Below the pieces are notes generated by a model. It worked only from the letters and a program-made list of their open reading frames with translations, was not told the origin of the DNA and made no database searches. Below, piece by piece: positions 16,194 through 25,920 of a DNA stretch of 53,585 bases. The position numbers and the translations under genes are program-made. Positions within the stretch are counted from its first letter, which is position 1, and every line of letters begins with the position of its first letter. Source of the DNA: a bacterium (GTDB lineage Bacteria; ARS69); contig JALGZR010000063.1 in NCBI GenBank assembly GCA_025774805.1, forward strand, positions 1 to 53,585, written 5' to 3'.

Positions 16194-18149
16194 GTGGGCA
16201 AGATCATCGGCATCGACCTGGGGACCACGAATTCGTGTGTGGCCGTCCTCGAGGGCGGGAACCCGGTCGTCATTCCCAACTCCGAGGGATCCCGGACCAC
16301 GCCCTCCATCGTCGCGTTCACCGACGACGGCGAGCGTCTCGTCGGGCAGGTCGCCAAGCGACAGGCGGTCACGAATCCGGCGAACACGGTCTACTCGATC
16401 AAGCGATTCATGGGCCGCCGGTACGAAGAGGTCGGTACCGAGATCTCCGAGGTGCCGTACAAGGTGGTCAAGGGCAGTAACGGCGACGCGCGAGTCGAGA
16501 TCGGCGGCAAGACGAACTCGCCGCCCGAGATCAGCGCGATCATCCTGCAGAAGATGAAGCAGACGGCGGAGGACTACCTCGGTCAGAAGGTGACCGACGC
16601 GGTCATCACCGTTCCCGCCTATTTCAACGACGCGCAGCGCCAGGCCACGAAGGACGCCGGGCGGATCGCCGGACTCGAGGTCAAGCGCATCATCAACGAG
16701 CCGACCGCGGCCTCCCTCGCCTACGGCCTCGACAAGAAGAAGGACGAGACGATCGCGGTCTTCGACCTGGGCGGCGGCACCTTCGACATCTCGATCCTCG
16801 AGATCGGAGAAGGCGTCTTCGAGGTGAAGGCCTCGAACGGCGACGGACACCTCGGGGGCGATGACTTCGACCAGGCGGTCATCGACTGGCTCGCCGAGGA
16901 ATTCATGCAGGGCAACCCGGGCATCGACCTCCGGAAGGATCCCATGGCGCTCCAGCGTCTGAAGGAGGCGGCCGAGAAGGCGAAGTGCGAGGTCTCGACC
17001 ACGCCCGAGACCACCGTGAACCTCCCGTTCGTGACGGCGGATCAGTCGGGTCCGAAGCACCTGAACATCAAGCTGACGCGATCCACCTACGAGAAGATCT
17101 GCGACAAGCTCTTCGATCGCTTGAAGGACCCGTGCCTCGCCGCGCTCGCCGACGCCAAGCTCGGAGCGGGAGACATCGACGAGGTGATCCTGGTCGGTGG
17201 CTCCACGCGGATACCGAAGGTCCAGGCGATCGTCCAGGAGATTTTCGGAGCCGAGCCGCATCGGGGGGTGAATCCCGACGAGGTCGTCGCGATCGGGGCG
17301 GCGATTCAAGGAGGCGTCCTCTCCGGCGAGCAGAAGGACGTGCTCCTTCTCGACGTGACCCCGCTCACCCTCGGAATCGAGACCCTGGGCGGAGTGAGCA
17401 CGGCGCTCATCGAGCGAAACACCACGATCCCAGTCCGGAAGAGCCAGATCTTCTCCACCGCCTCGGACAGCCAGCCGGAGGTGGAGATCCACGTGCTCCA
17501 GGGCGAGCGACAGATGGCGATCGACAACAAGACGATCGGCAAGTTCAACCTGACCGGGATCCCGCCGGCGCCGCGTGGCGTTCCCCAGATCGAGGTAACT
17601 TTCGATATCGACGCGGACGGCATCCTCAACGTGACCGCCAAGGACAAGGCCACGAACAAGGAGCAGTCGATCCGTATCGAGGCGTCCAGCGGACTGTCCG
17701 AGGCGGAGATCGAGAGGATGGTCAAGGACGCCAAGGGTCACGCGAGCGAGGACGCGGAGCGCCGCGAGAAGGTAGAGGTTCGCAACCAAGCCGATCAGGC
17801 CGTCTACCAGACGGAGAAGCAGATGGCCGAGCTCGGGGACAAGCTCGAGGCCGACTCAAAGAAGAGCCTCGAGGAGGCCGTGGCCCGCGTGAAGAAGGCG
17901 CTCGATGGCGAGAACATCTCGGAGATGAAGGAGGCCACCGAGGCGCTCCAGAAGATCTGGCACGTGGAAGCGGGCAAGATGTACGCGGCGGCCGGCGCCA
18001 ACGCCCAGCCCGGCGAAGCGGCGGGCGCCGCCGCGGACGCCGGGGCGGCGTCCGCCCCGGGGAGCGAAGGCTCGTCCGATGCCGGGAAGGGTGGCGAGGG
18101 AGGCGCGGTCGACGCGGACTTCGAAGTCGTGGACGAGGACAAGTCGTGA
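16194..18149 (+). CDS. dnaK: Chaperone DnaK (Hsp70)
   Basis: A 651-residue protein of normal Hsp70 length. The start GTG 16194 gives the canonical [18 protein letters not shown] with AGGGAGA just upstream; an in-frame ATG at 16161 would add an 11-residue tail lacking a good ribosome site. Visible hallmarks are the phosphate-binding loop [32 protein letters not shown], the adenosine region [12 protein letters not shown], the linker [15 protein letters not shown] and the substrate-binding domain ([18 protein letters not shown]). The Ala/Gly-rich tail ends in [12 protein letters not shown], close to the usual EEVxDxEK end. No grpE or dnaJ lies next to it. A strong terminator follows. Confidence 0.98.
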   Translation: MGKIIGIDLGTTNSCVAVLEGGNPVVIPNSEGSRTTPSIVAFTDDGERLVGQVAKRQAVTNPANTVYSIKRFMGRRYEEVGTEISEVPYKVVKGSNGDARVEIGGKTNSPPEISAIILQKMKQTAEDYLGQKVTDAVITVPAYFNDAQRQATKDAGRIAGLEVKRIINEPTAASLAYGLDKKKDETIAVFDLGGGTFDISILEIGEGVFEVKASNGDGHLGGDDFDQAVIDWLAEEFMQGNPGIDLRKDPMALQRLKEAAEKAKCEVSTTPETTVNLPFVTADQSGPKHLNIKLTRSTYEKICDKLFDRLKDPCLAALADAKLGAGDIDEVILVGGSTRIPKVQAIVQEIFGAEPHRGVNPDEVVAIGAAIQGGVLSGEQKDVLLLDVTPLTLGIETLGGVSTALIERNTTIPVRKSQIFSTASDSQPEVEIHVLQGERQMAIDNKTIGKFNLTGIPPAPRGVPQIEVTFDIDADGILNVTAKDKATNKEQSIRIEASSGLSEAEIERMVKDAKGHASEDAERREKVEVRNQADQAVYQTEKQMAELGDKLEADSKKSLEEAVARVKKALDGENISEMKEATEALQKIWHVEAGKMYAAAGANAQPGEAAGAAADAGAASAPGSEGSSDAGKGGEGGAVDADFEVVDEDKS

Positions 18150-18210
18150 TCCGGACCTGATCCGGAGCGGGGAGGCTTGCGGAGCGGGCCGCCCGAGGAC
18201 ACAGCAATCC

Positions 18211-18248
18211 GGCCGCTCGGGCCCAACCGGTCCCGGGCGGCCGGTTTT
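18211..18248 (+). terminator. Rho-independent-like terminator after dnaK
   Basis: Arms 18211-18221 (GGCCGCTCGGG) and 18232-18242 (CCCGGGCGGCC) pair over 11 bp with one T-G pair and a 10-nt loop, followed by GGTTTTGG. Confidence 0.7.
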
Positions 18249-18256
18249 GGTATAGT
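18246..18256 (+). promoter_or_regulatory. Possible extended -10 promoter for the PHP gene
   Basis: TTTGGTATAGTG contains TGGTATAGT, an extended -10 pattern, right after the dnaK terminator and 120 bp before the PHP-domain gene. No clear -35 is visible. Confidence 0.35.
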
Positions 18257-18375
18257 GGAAGAGCGTTTCTGGAGGCTGGGCCGGTGCCCAGAAGCCGCCT
18301 GGAACCCGACGGCCGCGGCCCCCGCCATCGAGGGTCGACCGGCCGGCACCCGCCGACAGACCCGAGGAGAGCCCG

Positions 18376-20442
18376 ATGAAGATCCGCGCGCGGTACGGAC
18401 CAGCGCTCGCCGGATTCCTGATTCTCACCGCCGCACCGGCAGGTGCCCAGTACACCCTCTACTACGGCAACTTCCACAGCCACTGCAACCTCTCGGACGA
18501 CGCGACGGGGCAGGACTCGGGTCCGCCCGACGAGGCGTTCGAGTATGCGCGCGACAGCGCCGGTATCGACATCCTCGCCCTGACGGACCACACGCACTGG
18601 TTGAGCTGGTCGGAGTACACGGTGCTCCAGACGGAGGCGGACAACTACACGCAGAACGGCGTCTTCGTCGCTCTCGCGGGCCAGGAGCACGGGAGTCTGA
18701 GCACGAGCCGAACCGGAGCCTTCGGCCACATCAACTTCTGGGAGGCCTCCTCGCTGATCCCTCAGTACATCAACGGAGACGACTTCCGGTACAACCTTCC
18801 CGGCACGTACCAGTGGATCGTCTCGAACGTCGACGACACGGTGGGCAATCCTCTGGTCGCCAGCTTCAACCACCCTTACGAAGGATCGGGGGCGGGCGTC
18901 TGGGCGCAGTTCGCCGACTTCGCCTATGACTCCCTCGGGGACTCCGGCATGCAGCTGACCGAGGTGTTGAACGGGAAGAGGAGCGCCACCTACGAGGCCC
19001 AGTACGACGAGGCGCTCGCAAAGGGCTGGCACGTCGGAGTTCTCGGCAACCAGGACAACCACGAGGGGATGTGGGGTGATCAGCCCAACAACCTCGGGAA
19101 CATCCCTCTCACGGGAGTCTGGATGACGAGCCTCACGAAGGCCGACGTCCTGGAGGCCCTCGGGGCACGGAGAACCTTCGCCTTCGAGGAGGATCCGGCG
19201 GGCGACCGCATTTCCGTCGCGTTCCGGGCCGACGGCAACTGGATGGGAAGCGAGTACTCCACCGCCGCGGACTCGATCGAGTTCGAGGTCGAGGTCGCCG
19301 CCCCGACGAACATCGCCTCGATCGCCCTCCACCGGAACGGGATTCTCATCGCCTCGACCGGGGTGGGCGCCACGAGCTACACCTGGACCGTCTACGAGAC
19401 TCCCGGCCCCGGCAGCTTCTATTATCTGGCCAAGGTCTATCAAAGCGACGGCGACCGCGCTTTCACGAGCCCGATCTGGATCGAGTCGAGCTCCACGTTT
19501 TCCATCCCGATCGAGGTCGTGAACGAGGACGATGCCAACGGACAGCCCACGCATTGGTTCCAGTCCGTGACGGTGCAGGGCCTGGCCACGGTCGATACGG
19601 ATACGCTCTCCACGACCGAGAACCAGTTCTTCATCCAGGATGTCACGGGCGGCGTCATGATCAAGGAGACAGGCACCCAGACGGTTCACGTCACTCGCCG
19701 AGACAACGTGCTCGTGTCGGGGTACGTCGACTTCGTGCAGGGTCAGACCTTCATCGAGGCCAGCAGCATTCAAATCCTCGGAAGTGACGTGGGGCAGCCC
19801 GCTCCGATCGTGATCACGACGAACAATCTCGATACGAGCGGCGAGACCTGGGAGGGCTCGGTCATCGAGATCCCCGGCGTCTCGATCACCGCGGGGACCT
19901 GGCCCCCTCCCGGATCCGGCGGCACGGTGACGATCGACGACGGCTCCGGTCCGGCGACCCTCTACATCGACGGCGACACGTCCCTCGATGAGATCGGCGC
20001 CCCGGCCGACTCCATCTTCACGGTTCGGGGAATCGTCCTCCAGTGGGATCCGTCCTTCCCCTACCTCTCGGGCTACCGGATCATGCCGCGGTACGGGGAG
20101 GACATTTTCTCGCCAACCGGCGTGGATTTGTCCGAGCTCCCGTCCCACGAGGCGACTCGGCGGACCCGACTCCACCAGAACTCGCCCAATCCGTTCCGGC
20201 CGACGACCGTGGTCCGGTTCGATCTCGGGGGCACGCAGGAGGTTTCCGTCCGGCTGGACGTGTTCGACGTCAACGGTCGTCTCGTACGAACGCTGATCGA
20301 TGCCGAGATGCCGCCCGGGGAGTTCGAGGTGAGATGGGACGGCCGGAGCGACGGCAGGGTGAAGGTCGCGGCGGGCGTCTACTTCTATCGCCTCACGACG
20401 CCGGAGACGGTGACGTCCCGGAAGATGGTGCTGCTCAAGTGA
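18376..20442 (+). CDS. Secreted PHP-domain phosphoesterase with FlgD-like sorting domain
   Basis: 688 residues with a signal peptide ending APAGAQ. Residues about 28-260 are a PHP-type metal site: YYGNFHSHCNLSDD (His-x-His), LALTDHTHW, AGQEHG, SFNHPY and LGNQDNHEG supply the usual His/Asp/Glu ligands. Next is an Ig-like stretch, then an OB-fold-like region (FFIQDVTGGVMI...VSGYVDFVQGQTFI) as in secreted nucleases. The last 90 residues (NSPNPFRPTTVVRFDL ... GVYFYRLTT ... SRKMVLLK) are the FlgD-like/T9SS-type C-terminal domain. It probably cleaves phosphate esters, perhaps of nucleotides or nucleic acid, at the cell surface; the substrate is unknown. It stands alone between terminators. Confidence 0.88.
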   Translation: MKIRARYGPALAGFLILTAAPAGAQYTLYYGNFHSHCNLSDDATGQDSGPPDEAFEYARDSAGIDILALTDHTHWLSWSEYTVLQTEADNYTQNGVFVALAGQEHGSLSTSRTGAFGHINFWEASSLIPQYINGDDFRYNLPGTYQWIVSNVDDTVGNPLVASFNHPYEGSGAGVWAQFADFAYDSLGDSGMQLTEVLNGKRSATYEAQYDEALAKGWHVGVLGNQDNHEGMWGDQPNNLGNIPLTGVWMTSLTKADVLEALGARRTFAFEEDPAGDRISVAFRADGNWMGSEYSTAADSIEFEVEVAAPTNIASIALHRNGILIASTGVGATSYTWTVYETPGPGSFYYLAKVYQSDGDRAFTSPIWIESSSTFSIPIEVVNEDDANGQPTHWFQSVTVQGLATVDTDTLSTTENQFFIQDVTGGVMIKETGTQTVHVTRRDNVLVSGYVDFVQGQTFIEASSIQILGSDVGQPAPIVITTNNLDTSGETWEGSVIEIPGVSITAGTWPPPGSGGTVTIDDGSGPATLYIDGDTSLDEIGAPADSIFTVRGIVLQWDPSFPYLSGYRIMPRYGEDIFSPTGVDLSELPSHEATRRTRLHQNSPNPFRPTTVVRFDLGGTQEVSVRLDVFDVNGRLVRTLIDAEMPPGEFEVRWDGRSDGRVKVAAGVYFYRLTTPETVTSRKMVLLK

Positions 20443-20450
20443 TATGGAAC

Positions 20451-20530
20451 GGCCCTGTCAAGTCCCCACCTGCTCCCATCAGGGAGCGCGTGGGGTTTGA
20501 CTTTGTGAAGAACGGGTGACGGACAGGGCC
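20451..20530 (+). promoter_or_regulatory. Nested hairpin between PHP gene and membrane-protein gene
   Basis: Two nested perfect stems: inner CCCCAC(20464-69)/GTGGGG(20490-95) enclosing GCTCCC(20472-77)/GGGAGC(20482-87), and an outer 9-bp stem GGCCCTGTC(20451-59)/GACAGGGCC(20522-30). The inner part followed by TTTGACTTTG may be a terminator for the upstream gene. The right outer arm falls on codons 3-5 of the next gene, so folding could mask its start. Confidence 0.5.
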
Positions 20531-22075
20531 GGGAGGCAGCCGAGCCCCGCGATCCGTCGGGCCCACCTCACCGTCCTCGCTCTGGCTCTTCTCGTCCATG
20601 CCCTCGTCCTGATCTTTCCGACGAGGCATTTCCTCGGGCGGTTCGGATGGGGCCTGTTCTATCCCTTCCGCTTCCATCCGGATTTCAGCCTGCCGACCGC
20701 GATCCTGGTCTTCGCGACCACGTTGCTCTGCATCATCTTCCTGACCCGGCGCGTCGGAGGGTCCCGATGGAGCGGCCGGGGAACCGTTCCGCGTCTCGGC
20801 CTCCTCCTCCTTCTGGGGATCTTCGTGAAGGTCGGTCTGATTCACACCACCGGGGACGGGCTCTCCAACTACCGAATTCGAACGCTGACCGCGGGACACT
20901 CGGAGTTCCTGCTCGAAGCGGTACAGATCGACGATCTCGGAGCCACGGTGCTCGACTACGAGTCCTTCGTGAGAGACAGGACGGCGAAGGACCGCAGAAT
21001 CTACCTCAAGCAGAAGGGCCCCGGGGTCATCGTCCTGTTTTCGCTCCTCGACCGGGCGGCCAACGGTACCGTCGGTCGATCCGTTTTGCGGAGATGGGCG
21101 GAGGACGAGGCCTTCCTCGGAAAGATGTCGGTCACTCTGGACCACCGCCGGCCCCGGGAACGGTACGACCTCACGGAGAGTCGGAAGAAGGAGCTCGCAT
21201 ATCTGGTGACCCTGGTCGCCCTGGTCTTTCCCGTCCTCACGGCGACGCCCCTCATTCCCCTCTATCTCCTCGCCGGGGCCCTGATGGGGGCAAGAGCTGG
21301 TCTCCTCGTCTGCCTGTCGTGTCTCCTCGTCCCGGGAACGACGTTGATGGTCGGACATCTGGACTACGCGGTCTTCCCCGCTCTCTTCTGCGCGGTGGTC
21401 GCCTCGTTCGTTCTCGGCCATCGGCGGCGCCGATCGCGATGGATCGTTCTGTCGGCACTTCTCTTCGTTCTCTACTCGACCATGACGTTGGCGGCCACGG
21501 TTGCCGTCCTTTTCGTCGCGGTCTTCGTTGCTCTCGAGCTCGTCCGAACCGGGATCGCCGGGAGACTCGGCCGCGGGGAGCTCCACGGGAGCCTGGGAAG
21601 GCTCGGTCTCTTCCTGGTCTCCGCCGCGCTGCTGCTCCTGGTCCTCCGTCTCGCCATGAACTTCGATCCCTGGACCCGATACACGTACGCGCGCGAGATC
21701 CAGGTCAACTGGATCGCCGGGGGAGACCGGCCGTACTGGCTCGTGACGAATGCCGCCGAGTATCTGCTGGCCTTCAGCTTCTGTTTCGCCCTGCTGGCCG
21801 CCGTTCAGTCTCTCCTGTCGATCCGGAAGATGACGGCCGGGACGGGCAAGGACCTCGACTCGGTCGTCTTGTCCTGGTCGGTGGTGCTGATCGGCCTCGC
21901 TCTCGGGGGAGGGCAACACGGGGAGACGGGTCGCCTCTGGGCATTCATGAACGCGATCGGCTGTCTCGGCGCCGGCCGCCTGGTCGCGGTCCTCTTCCGA
22001 CGACGGCCGTGGATTCCGCTCGGGGGGTTCCTCTCGATCCTGATTCTCTCCCGATTCTGCCTCGCGTATTTCTGA
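20516..22075 (+). CDS. Polytopic membrane protein, unknown function
   Basis: 519 residues from GTG 20516, with about ten to twelve hydrophobic segments (for example LTVLALALLVHALVLIF, LGLLLLLGIFVKVGLI, LAYLVTLVALVFPVL, FLVSAALLLLVLRLAM). A soluble loop with GDGLSNYRIRTLTAGHSEFLLEAVQID follows the third segment. The overall plan resembles lipid-linked-sugar glycosyltransferases (GT-C fold), but I cannot find the diagnostic acidic motif, so no function is claimed. The start is not secure: the GTG lies at a hairpin, and no good Shine-Dalgarno sequence is present. Confidence 0.72.
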   Translation: MTDRAGRQPSPAIRRAHLTVLALALLVHALVLIFPTRHFLGRFGWGLFYPFRFHPDFSLPTAILVFATTLLCIIFLTRRVGGSRWSGRGTVPRLGLLLLLGIFVKVGLIHTTGDGLSNYRIRTLTAGHSEFLLEAVQIDDLGATVLDYESFVRDRTAKDRRIYLKQKGPGVIVLFSLLDRAANGTVGRSVLRRWAEDEAFLGKMSVTLDHRRPRERYDLTESRKKELAYLVTLVALVFPVLTATPLIPLYLLAGALMGARAGLLVCLSCLLVPGTTLMVGHLDYAVFPALFCAVVASFVLGHRRRRSRWIVLSALLFVLYSTMTLAATVAVLFVAVFVALELVRTGIAGRLGRGELHGSLGRLGLFLVSAALLLLVLRLAMNFDPWTRYTYAREIQVNWIAGGDRPYWLVTNAAEYLLAFSFCFALLAAVQSLLSIRKMTAGTGKDLDSVVLSWSVVLIGLALGGGQHGETGRLWAFMNAIGCLGAGRLVAVLFRRRPWIPLGGFLSILILSRFCLAYF

Positions 22076-22168
22076 GCAGTGCCTCACGAAACCGAGGCGC
22101 CACGGAGTGGAACCGCCGGATCGCTCGCGAACGGGCATCCCGACCGCCGCCAATCCACCTCGTCTCCT

Positions 22169-22178
22169 GTGGTATAAT
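22169..22178 (+). promoter_or_regulatory. Extended -10 promoter element
   Basis: TGTGGTATAATCC contains the perfect extended -10 TGGTATAAT (hexamer 22173-22178). It points rightward through the repeat element to the radical SAM gene. No convincing -35 is seen. Confidence 0.5.
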
Positions 22179-22201
22179 CCGACGCCAATTGCAGATTGAC
22201 T

Positions 22202-22382
22202 CTAGCCTGCATTTCTCACCAGGCTCGTCGCGAGGCTGTGGATCGTCGTGTCTGGCGAGGAGATGGGGGGCTTTCACCCGAGGCGGGGCCGTAGCCCCGT
22301 CGCAGGGGGGAAGCGCGCCAGCGACGAAGCCAGGCGCGGCGAGCCGCTGCCGCAGCAGTGCCTGGTGAGATATGCAGGCTGT
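22202..22382. repeat. CTAG-ended inverted-repeat element, family 1, best full copy
   Basis: 181 bp from CTAGCCTGCATTTCTCACC to GGTGAGATATGCAGGCT. Each end can also fold on itself (AGCCTG...CAGGCT at 22203-22224; GCCTG...CAGGC at the right). The interior holds cggggccgtagccccg and gcgacgaagccaggcgcggcga. Inserted between a promoter and a radical SAM gene; the ATG in its right end (22372) is in frame with that gene. Confidence 0.88.
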
Positions 22383-22464
22383 GTCTTCGTCACCGCACTT
22401 GCCGGTCGGTTGGGCAACGTCGCCGCGGGCCGCCGGTGGCCGATCGACGAGAGAGAGCACGTCG

Positions 22465-23904
22465 ATGAAGGTACTACTCGCGGACCCTCCCATTGCGGAA
22501 ATCGGGACCGAACAAGCGGACACATCTCCGAACCTGGGCATCCTCTATCTCATCTCCAGCCTGCGAGAATCGGTCGAAGGTGTGCAGATCGACTACGTCG
22601 ATGCCTTGCGCAAGATCGAATCCCACCTGGCGGAGGTGGATCGCATCAGGCCCGACGTCTACGGGATCTCGTTCGCCAGCTTCTACGCTCCTCTGGCCTA
22701 CAAAGTCATCAATGCCATCAAGGAGAAGTATCCCTCCATCCTCGTGATCTGCGGAGGCGCTCATCCCACGGCCCTCCCCGATGACGTGTTCGAGCACTCC
22801 CGCGCGGACATCTGCGCCCTGGGGGAAGGGGAAGAGACCCTTGCGGATCTCGTCCGCGGCTACATGTCCGAGGAAGACTTCGCCCACGTGGCCGGCATCG
22901 CGTATCGGGTGAACGGCGAAGTCCACCGAAACGCCCTTCGGCCCCTCCTCCGGGACCTCGACGCGCGCCCCGCTCCGGCCTGGGATTTGATCGACTTCAG
23001 CAAGTACCTGGGTTGCCGCAAGTACAAAGGCACGCCTTCCACCTCCGTCGTCGCCAGCCGAGGGTGTCCCCTCGACTGTGTCTTCTGCTCCAATCCGGTC
23101 TGGAAACTGCAGAAGCCCTGGGTCCGGCTGAGAAGCCCCGAGAGCATCGCCCGGGAAGTGGAGTACCTGTACCGTCGGGGAATCCGGGAGGTCTACCTGC
23201 GTTCGGATGAGATGAACCCCAATCCGAGGTGGTGTGCCGACGTCTTCCGAGCTCTGGCGGACTTGGGTCATTCCGATCTCTACTTCCAGTGCAACCTGAA
23301 GGCGACGCCCATCGATGATGAGCTCGCGGCGTCCTTGAGTCTGGCCAATTGCTGGGTCACTCACGTGGGAATCGAGAGCGGGAACGACCGAGTTCTGGCG
23401 GGCATCCGCAAGAAAGTGGCCGTGACGGATACCCTCGAGGCGTGCCGGACTCTGAAGAGACACAACGTCAAGGTCTTCGGCTTCTTCATGATGTACCAGG
23501 TCTGGGAAAAGGACGGTGAGCTGCAGGTCGAGACTCCGCAAGAAGTGGATCAGACTCTGGCCTTTCTCCGCCGACTCCGCCGAGAGAAGCTCGTCGACTA
23601 CATGAGCTGGTCCTATGCCACCCCCTTTCCGGGATCGGATCTCTACCGGATCGCGAAGAAACACGACCTGATCAAGCCCTCCCTCAAAGACGGCAGCGAA
23701 TACGGGGCCGCGGCCAGCATTTGGGAGATATCCATGAACCTCCCGGGCATTTCCGAGAGGCGGATGGCTCTCTCGCGGGCGAAGGGCATGTTGCTGCAAG
23801 GTCTGTTCGTCGTGCAAAGCGAAGGCTTCTTTCGACGGAAGAACTTCTTGGCGAACATGAAGCGTGCCGCCAAGAAGTTGAAGCTCGTGCTACTCCGCAA
23901 ATAG
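22465..23904 (+). CDS. B12-binding-domain radical SAM protein
   Basis: 479 residues from ATG 22465 (MKVLLADPPI), preceded by GAGAGAG. Residues 1-150 form a cobalamin-binding fold (MKVLLADPPIAE, DVYGISFASFYAPLAYKVI, ILVICGGAHPTALPDD, ICALGEGEETLADLV). The radical SAM core follows with CPLDCVFCSNP (Cx3Cx2C) near residue 210, then IREVYLRSDEMNPNP and THVGIESGNDRVLAGIRK. Such enzymes carry out methyl transfers or rearrangements in lipid, antibiotic and cofactor synthesis; the substrate cannot be read from sequence. The frame is open 31 codons upstream to an ATG inside the repeat element, which would add a low-quality extension. Confidence 0.92.
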   Translation: MKVLLADPPIAEIGTEQADTSPNLGILYLISSLRESVEGVQIDYVDALRKIESHLAEVDRIRPDVYGISFASFYAPLAYKVINAIKEKYPSILVICGGAHPTALPDDVFEHSRADICALGEGEETLADLVRGYMSEEDFAHVAGIAYRVNGEVHRNALRPLLRDLDARPAPAWDLIDFSKYLGCRKYKGTPSTSVVASRGCPLDCVFCSNPVWKLQKPWVRLRSPESIAREVEYLYRRGIREVYLRSDEMNPNPRWCADVFRALADLGHSDLYFQCNLKATPIDDELAASLSLANCWVTHVGIESGNDRVLAGIRKKVAVTDTLEACRTLKRHNVKVFGFFMMYQVWEKDGELQVETPQEVDQTLAFLRRLRREKLVDYMSWSYATPFPGSDLYRIAKKHDLIKPSLKDGSEYGAAASIWEISMNLPGISERRMALSRAKGMLLQGLFVVQSEGFFRRKNFLANMKRAAKKLKLVLLRK

Positions 23905-23910
23905 GGCGAC

Positions 23911-25062
23911 CTACCCCCCCTTGCCCGGCGCCCCTCGCGCGAGAACGTCGCGATAGACCGAGAGGATCTTCTTCACTTTTCGTGAGGTGTCGAACTCCCG
24001 GATCCTCTGCTGCGCCGACGACGCCATCCGCTGACGCAGATCGGGTTCCGCGACGAGTCGCGCAAGCGCATCGGCGGTCTCCTCGACGGATCCCGGTGGC
24101 ACGAGTATTCCGTCTCGACCCGAATCGATCAAATGGGGGACGCCCCCGACCCTCGAGCAGAGAACGGCGCAACCGGCCGCCATGGCCTCCATGACGGACA
24201 CGGGCATGCCCTCGCGATACGTGGGGAGCACGAAGATGTCGGCGGCACGGATCCACCCCCGGGCCACTTCGGGGGGCAGTATTCCGAGCAGCGTCACCTG
24301 CCCCTGCATGTCGTCCCGCTCGATCCTGCGCCGGTACTCTTCCAGGGAATGTCCCCCGATCAGGTACACGTGAGAATCGGGGTTCCACCGATCGCGTAGC
24401 CGCGCCACGGCATCCAGAAGGAGGGGTGCCCCCTTCGATTCGAGCTTCACTCCCACGAAGAGCACGACGACCTGCCCCGAGGGGAGACCCAGGGACCTCT
24501 TCTCCTCCTCCTTGCTGCGCACGGCAAACTCGTCCGTCGAGACCCCCATGTCGTTCACGGTGACTTTGGACGGATCGACCCCGAAGTCGCGGACCATCAC
24601 TGCCTTCAGATCGTCGCTGACCGCGATCACGCAATCGGCGCACTTCAGAGCTCTTCCCGTCAGCCATCGGTGCACGGCGCCTCTCGCGGGGAAGAAGTGG
24701 ATGTCACTTCCGTGGCTCGTCACGACGAGGGCGCTGCCCCGCATCCTCGAAGCCAGCCACCCGATGAGACCGGTGGGGAAGAGGTTGTGGGCGTGGATGA
24801 GGTCGTATCTCCGCCGCATCGCGGTCGCGAGAGACCGGACCAGAAGTCCGAGGTACTTGCCCAGGACGGCGATCCGCCCGCCGGACTCGCCCCGGGGCGC
24901 CACCAGATCATTTTGGATGCGGAGCCTCGCGAACTCCTCCTGATGTCGCCGGACGAAGATCCCCGAGTAAGGCTGTCGGGCCGTGGGATACATGTTCGTC
25001 ACGGTGAGTACGGCGAGGTCGTCCCGATCGGTGCGCGCTCGGCTCGGGGAGGAGCCCGTCAC
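23911..25062 (-). CDS. GT4-family glycosyltransferase
   Basis: 383 residues, GT-B fold. N-terminal part: LTVTNMYPTARQPYSGIFVRRHQEEFARL and DLIHAHNLFPTGLIG; donor-binding half: VVLFVGVKLESKGAPLLLDAV, VTLLGILPPEVARGWIRAADIFVLPTYREGMPVSVMEAMAAG, where the E-G-x-P-x-x-x-x-E motif is typical for GT4 enzymes. It probably transfers a sugar from a nucleotide donor to a lipid-linked or surface glycan in the cytoplasm. GTG start overlapping the stop of the KDPG aldolase gene by GTGA, so the two are translated together although no shared pathway is obvious. It converges on the radical SAM gene with only 6 bp between stops. Confidence 0.92.
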   Translation of the reverse strand: MTGSSPSRARTDRDDLAVLTVTNMYPTARQPYSGIFVRRHQEEFARLRIQNDLVAPRGESGGRIAVLGKYLGLLVRSLATAMRRRYDLIHAHNLFPTGLIGWLASRMRGSALVVTSHGSDIHFFPARGAVHRWLTGRALKCADCVIAVSDDLKAVMVRDFGVDPSKVTVNDMGVSTDEFAVRSKEEEKRSLGLPSGQVVVLFVGVKLESKGAPLLLDAVARLRDRWNPDSHVYLIGGHSLEEYRRRIERDDMQGQVTLLGILPPEVARGWIRAADIFVLPTYREGMPVSVMEAMAAGCAVLCSRVGGVPHLIDSGRDGILVPPGSVEETADALARLVAEPDLRQRMASSAQQRIREFDTSRKVKKILSVYRDVLARGAPGKGG

Positions 25063-25781
25063 CGCGCCGCGTCCATGGCGCGTCGCAGCCGGCGCGCCGA
25101 CTCCTCCGCTCCCTCCAGCGTGAACCCGACGGGAAAGACCTCACTTCCTACCCCCACGGCGACCGCGCCCGCAGCCAGGTACTCGGACAGGTTGCTCGCG
25201 GTGGGACCGCTCGTGGGCACGAGGGGGACGTCGGGAAGCGGTCCGCGGATCGACCGGAGGAAGTCCGGCCCGCCGAGGGGTCCGGCCGGGAAGACCTTCA
25301 CGAGCCGGGCGCCCTGGCGGTGCGCGGCGAGAATCTCGGTCGCACTCCCCGCCCCCGGAACGGCGAGAAGACCGAGACGGTGCGACTCATCGACGACCTC
25401 GGGAAGGAAGACGGGAGAGAGAGCGAAGCGACCGCCCGCGCGGGCGACAAGACGGGCGTCCTCCGGGGAGAGCACCGTGCCCGCTCCCACCACGGCCTCT
25501 CCCTCCTCCGCGAGGGTGCGGATGACGTCCAGCGCTCCGGGGGTGGTGAGCGTGATCTCGAGAACATGGAGACCCCCGCGAAGAGCGGCGCGACAGGCCT
25601 CCAGAACGGGATCTTCGGAACCCATGCGGACGGCGACGATGACGCCGTCCTCGAGAACCGCCCGGCGGGTTCTCTCGATGACCGCGTTCCGGTCTTCGGG
25701 GGGTTGCGATGAAGAGGATGTCATCTCACGCCGTCCCTTCCGGGCTCTCGCGGAGGAGCGACCCGCGGAGAGAGACGACAT
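25059..25781 (-). CDS. eda: KDPG/KHG aldolase
   Basis: 240 residues from ATG 25781 (GAGG five bases upstream), or 221 from ATG 25724; the first 19 residues are low-complexity, so the shorter form is possible. Class I aldolase of the Entner-Doudoroff pathway, cleaving 2-keto-3-deoxy-6-phosphogluconate to pyruvate and glyceraldehyde-3-phosphate. Signatures: HVLEITLTTPGALDVI with the catalytic Glu, VGAGTVLSPEDARLVARAGGRFALSP, and ARLVKVFPAG with the Schiff-base Lys, then LVPTSGPTASNLSEYLAAGAVAVGVGS. No edd or sugar kinase lies nearby; it shares a transcript with a glycosyltransferase gene. Confidence 0.93.
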   Translation of the reverse strand: MSSLSAGRSSARARKGRREMTSSSSQPPEDRNAVIERTRRAVLEDGVIVAVRMGSEDPVLEACRAALRGGLHVLEITLTTPGALDVIRTLAEEGEAVVGAGTVLSPEDARLVARAGGRFALSPVFLPEVVDESHRLGLLAVPGAGSATEILAAHRQGARLVKVFPAGPLGGPDFLRSIRGPLPDVPLVPTSGPTASNLSEYLAAGAVAVGVGSEVFPVGFTLEGAEESARRLRRAMDAAR

Positions 25782-25876
25782 GCTAGCCTCGATCCGTCAG
25801 AAAATCTCGGCGAAAAGCGCTGGCGCTCGCACGATAGCATGCCATCCGCGGCCGTGCTCGCCCTCGCCAATACTCA

Positions 25877-25892
25877 CTTATCGTGAGATAAG
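25877..25892. promoter_or_regulatory. Palindrome upstream of the aldolase gene
   Basis: CTTATCGTGAGATAAG is a 6-bp perfect inverted repeat with a 4-bp centre; an overlapping alternative CTCAC-TTATC-GTGAG (25873-25887) uses the same bases. It lies about 100 bp before the aldolase start and just after the selenoprotein stop (minus strand). It could be an operator or a weak terminator; there is no T-run. Confidence 0.35.
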
Positions 25893-25920
25893 CTCGAGGG
25901 GTTTTCCGCGCGGGTCGCCG

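Noticed and set aside
17722-20175. A minus-strand open frame of 817 codons
   Set aside because: Antisense to dnaK and the PHP-domain gene; composition is low-complexity and no motif is visible.
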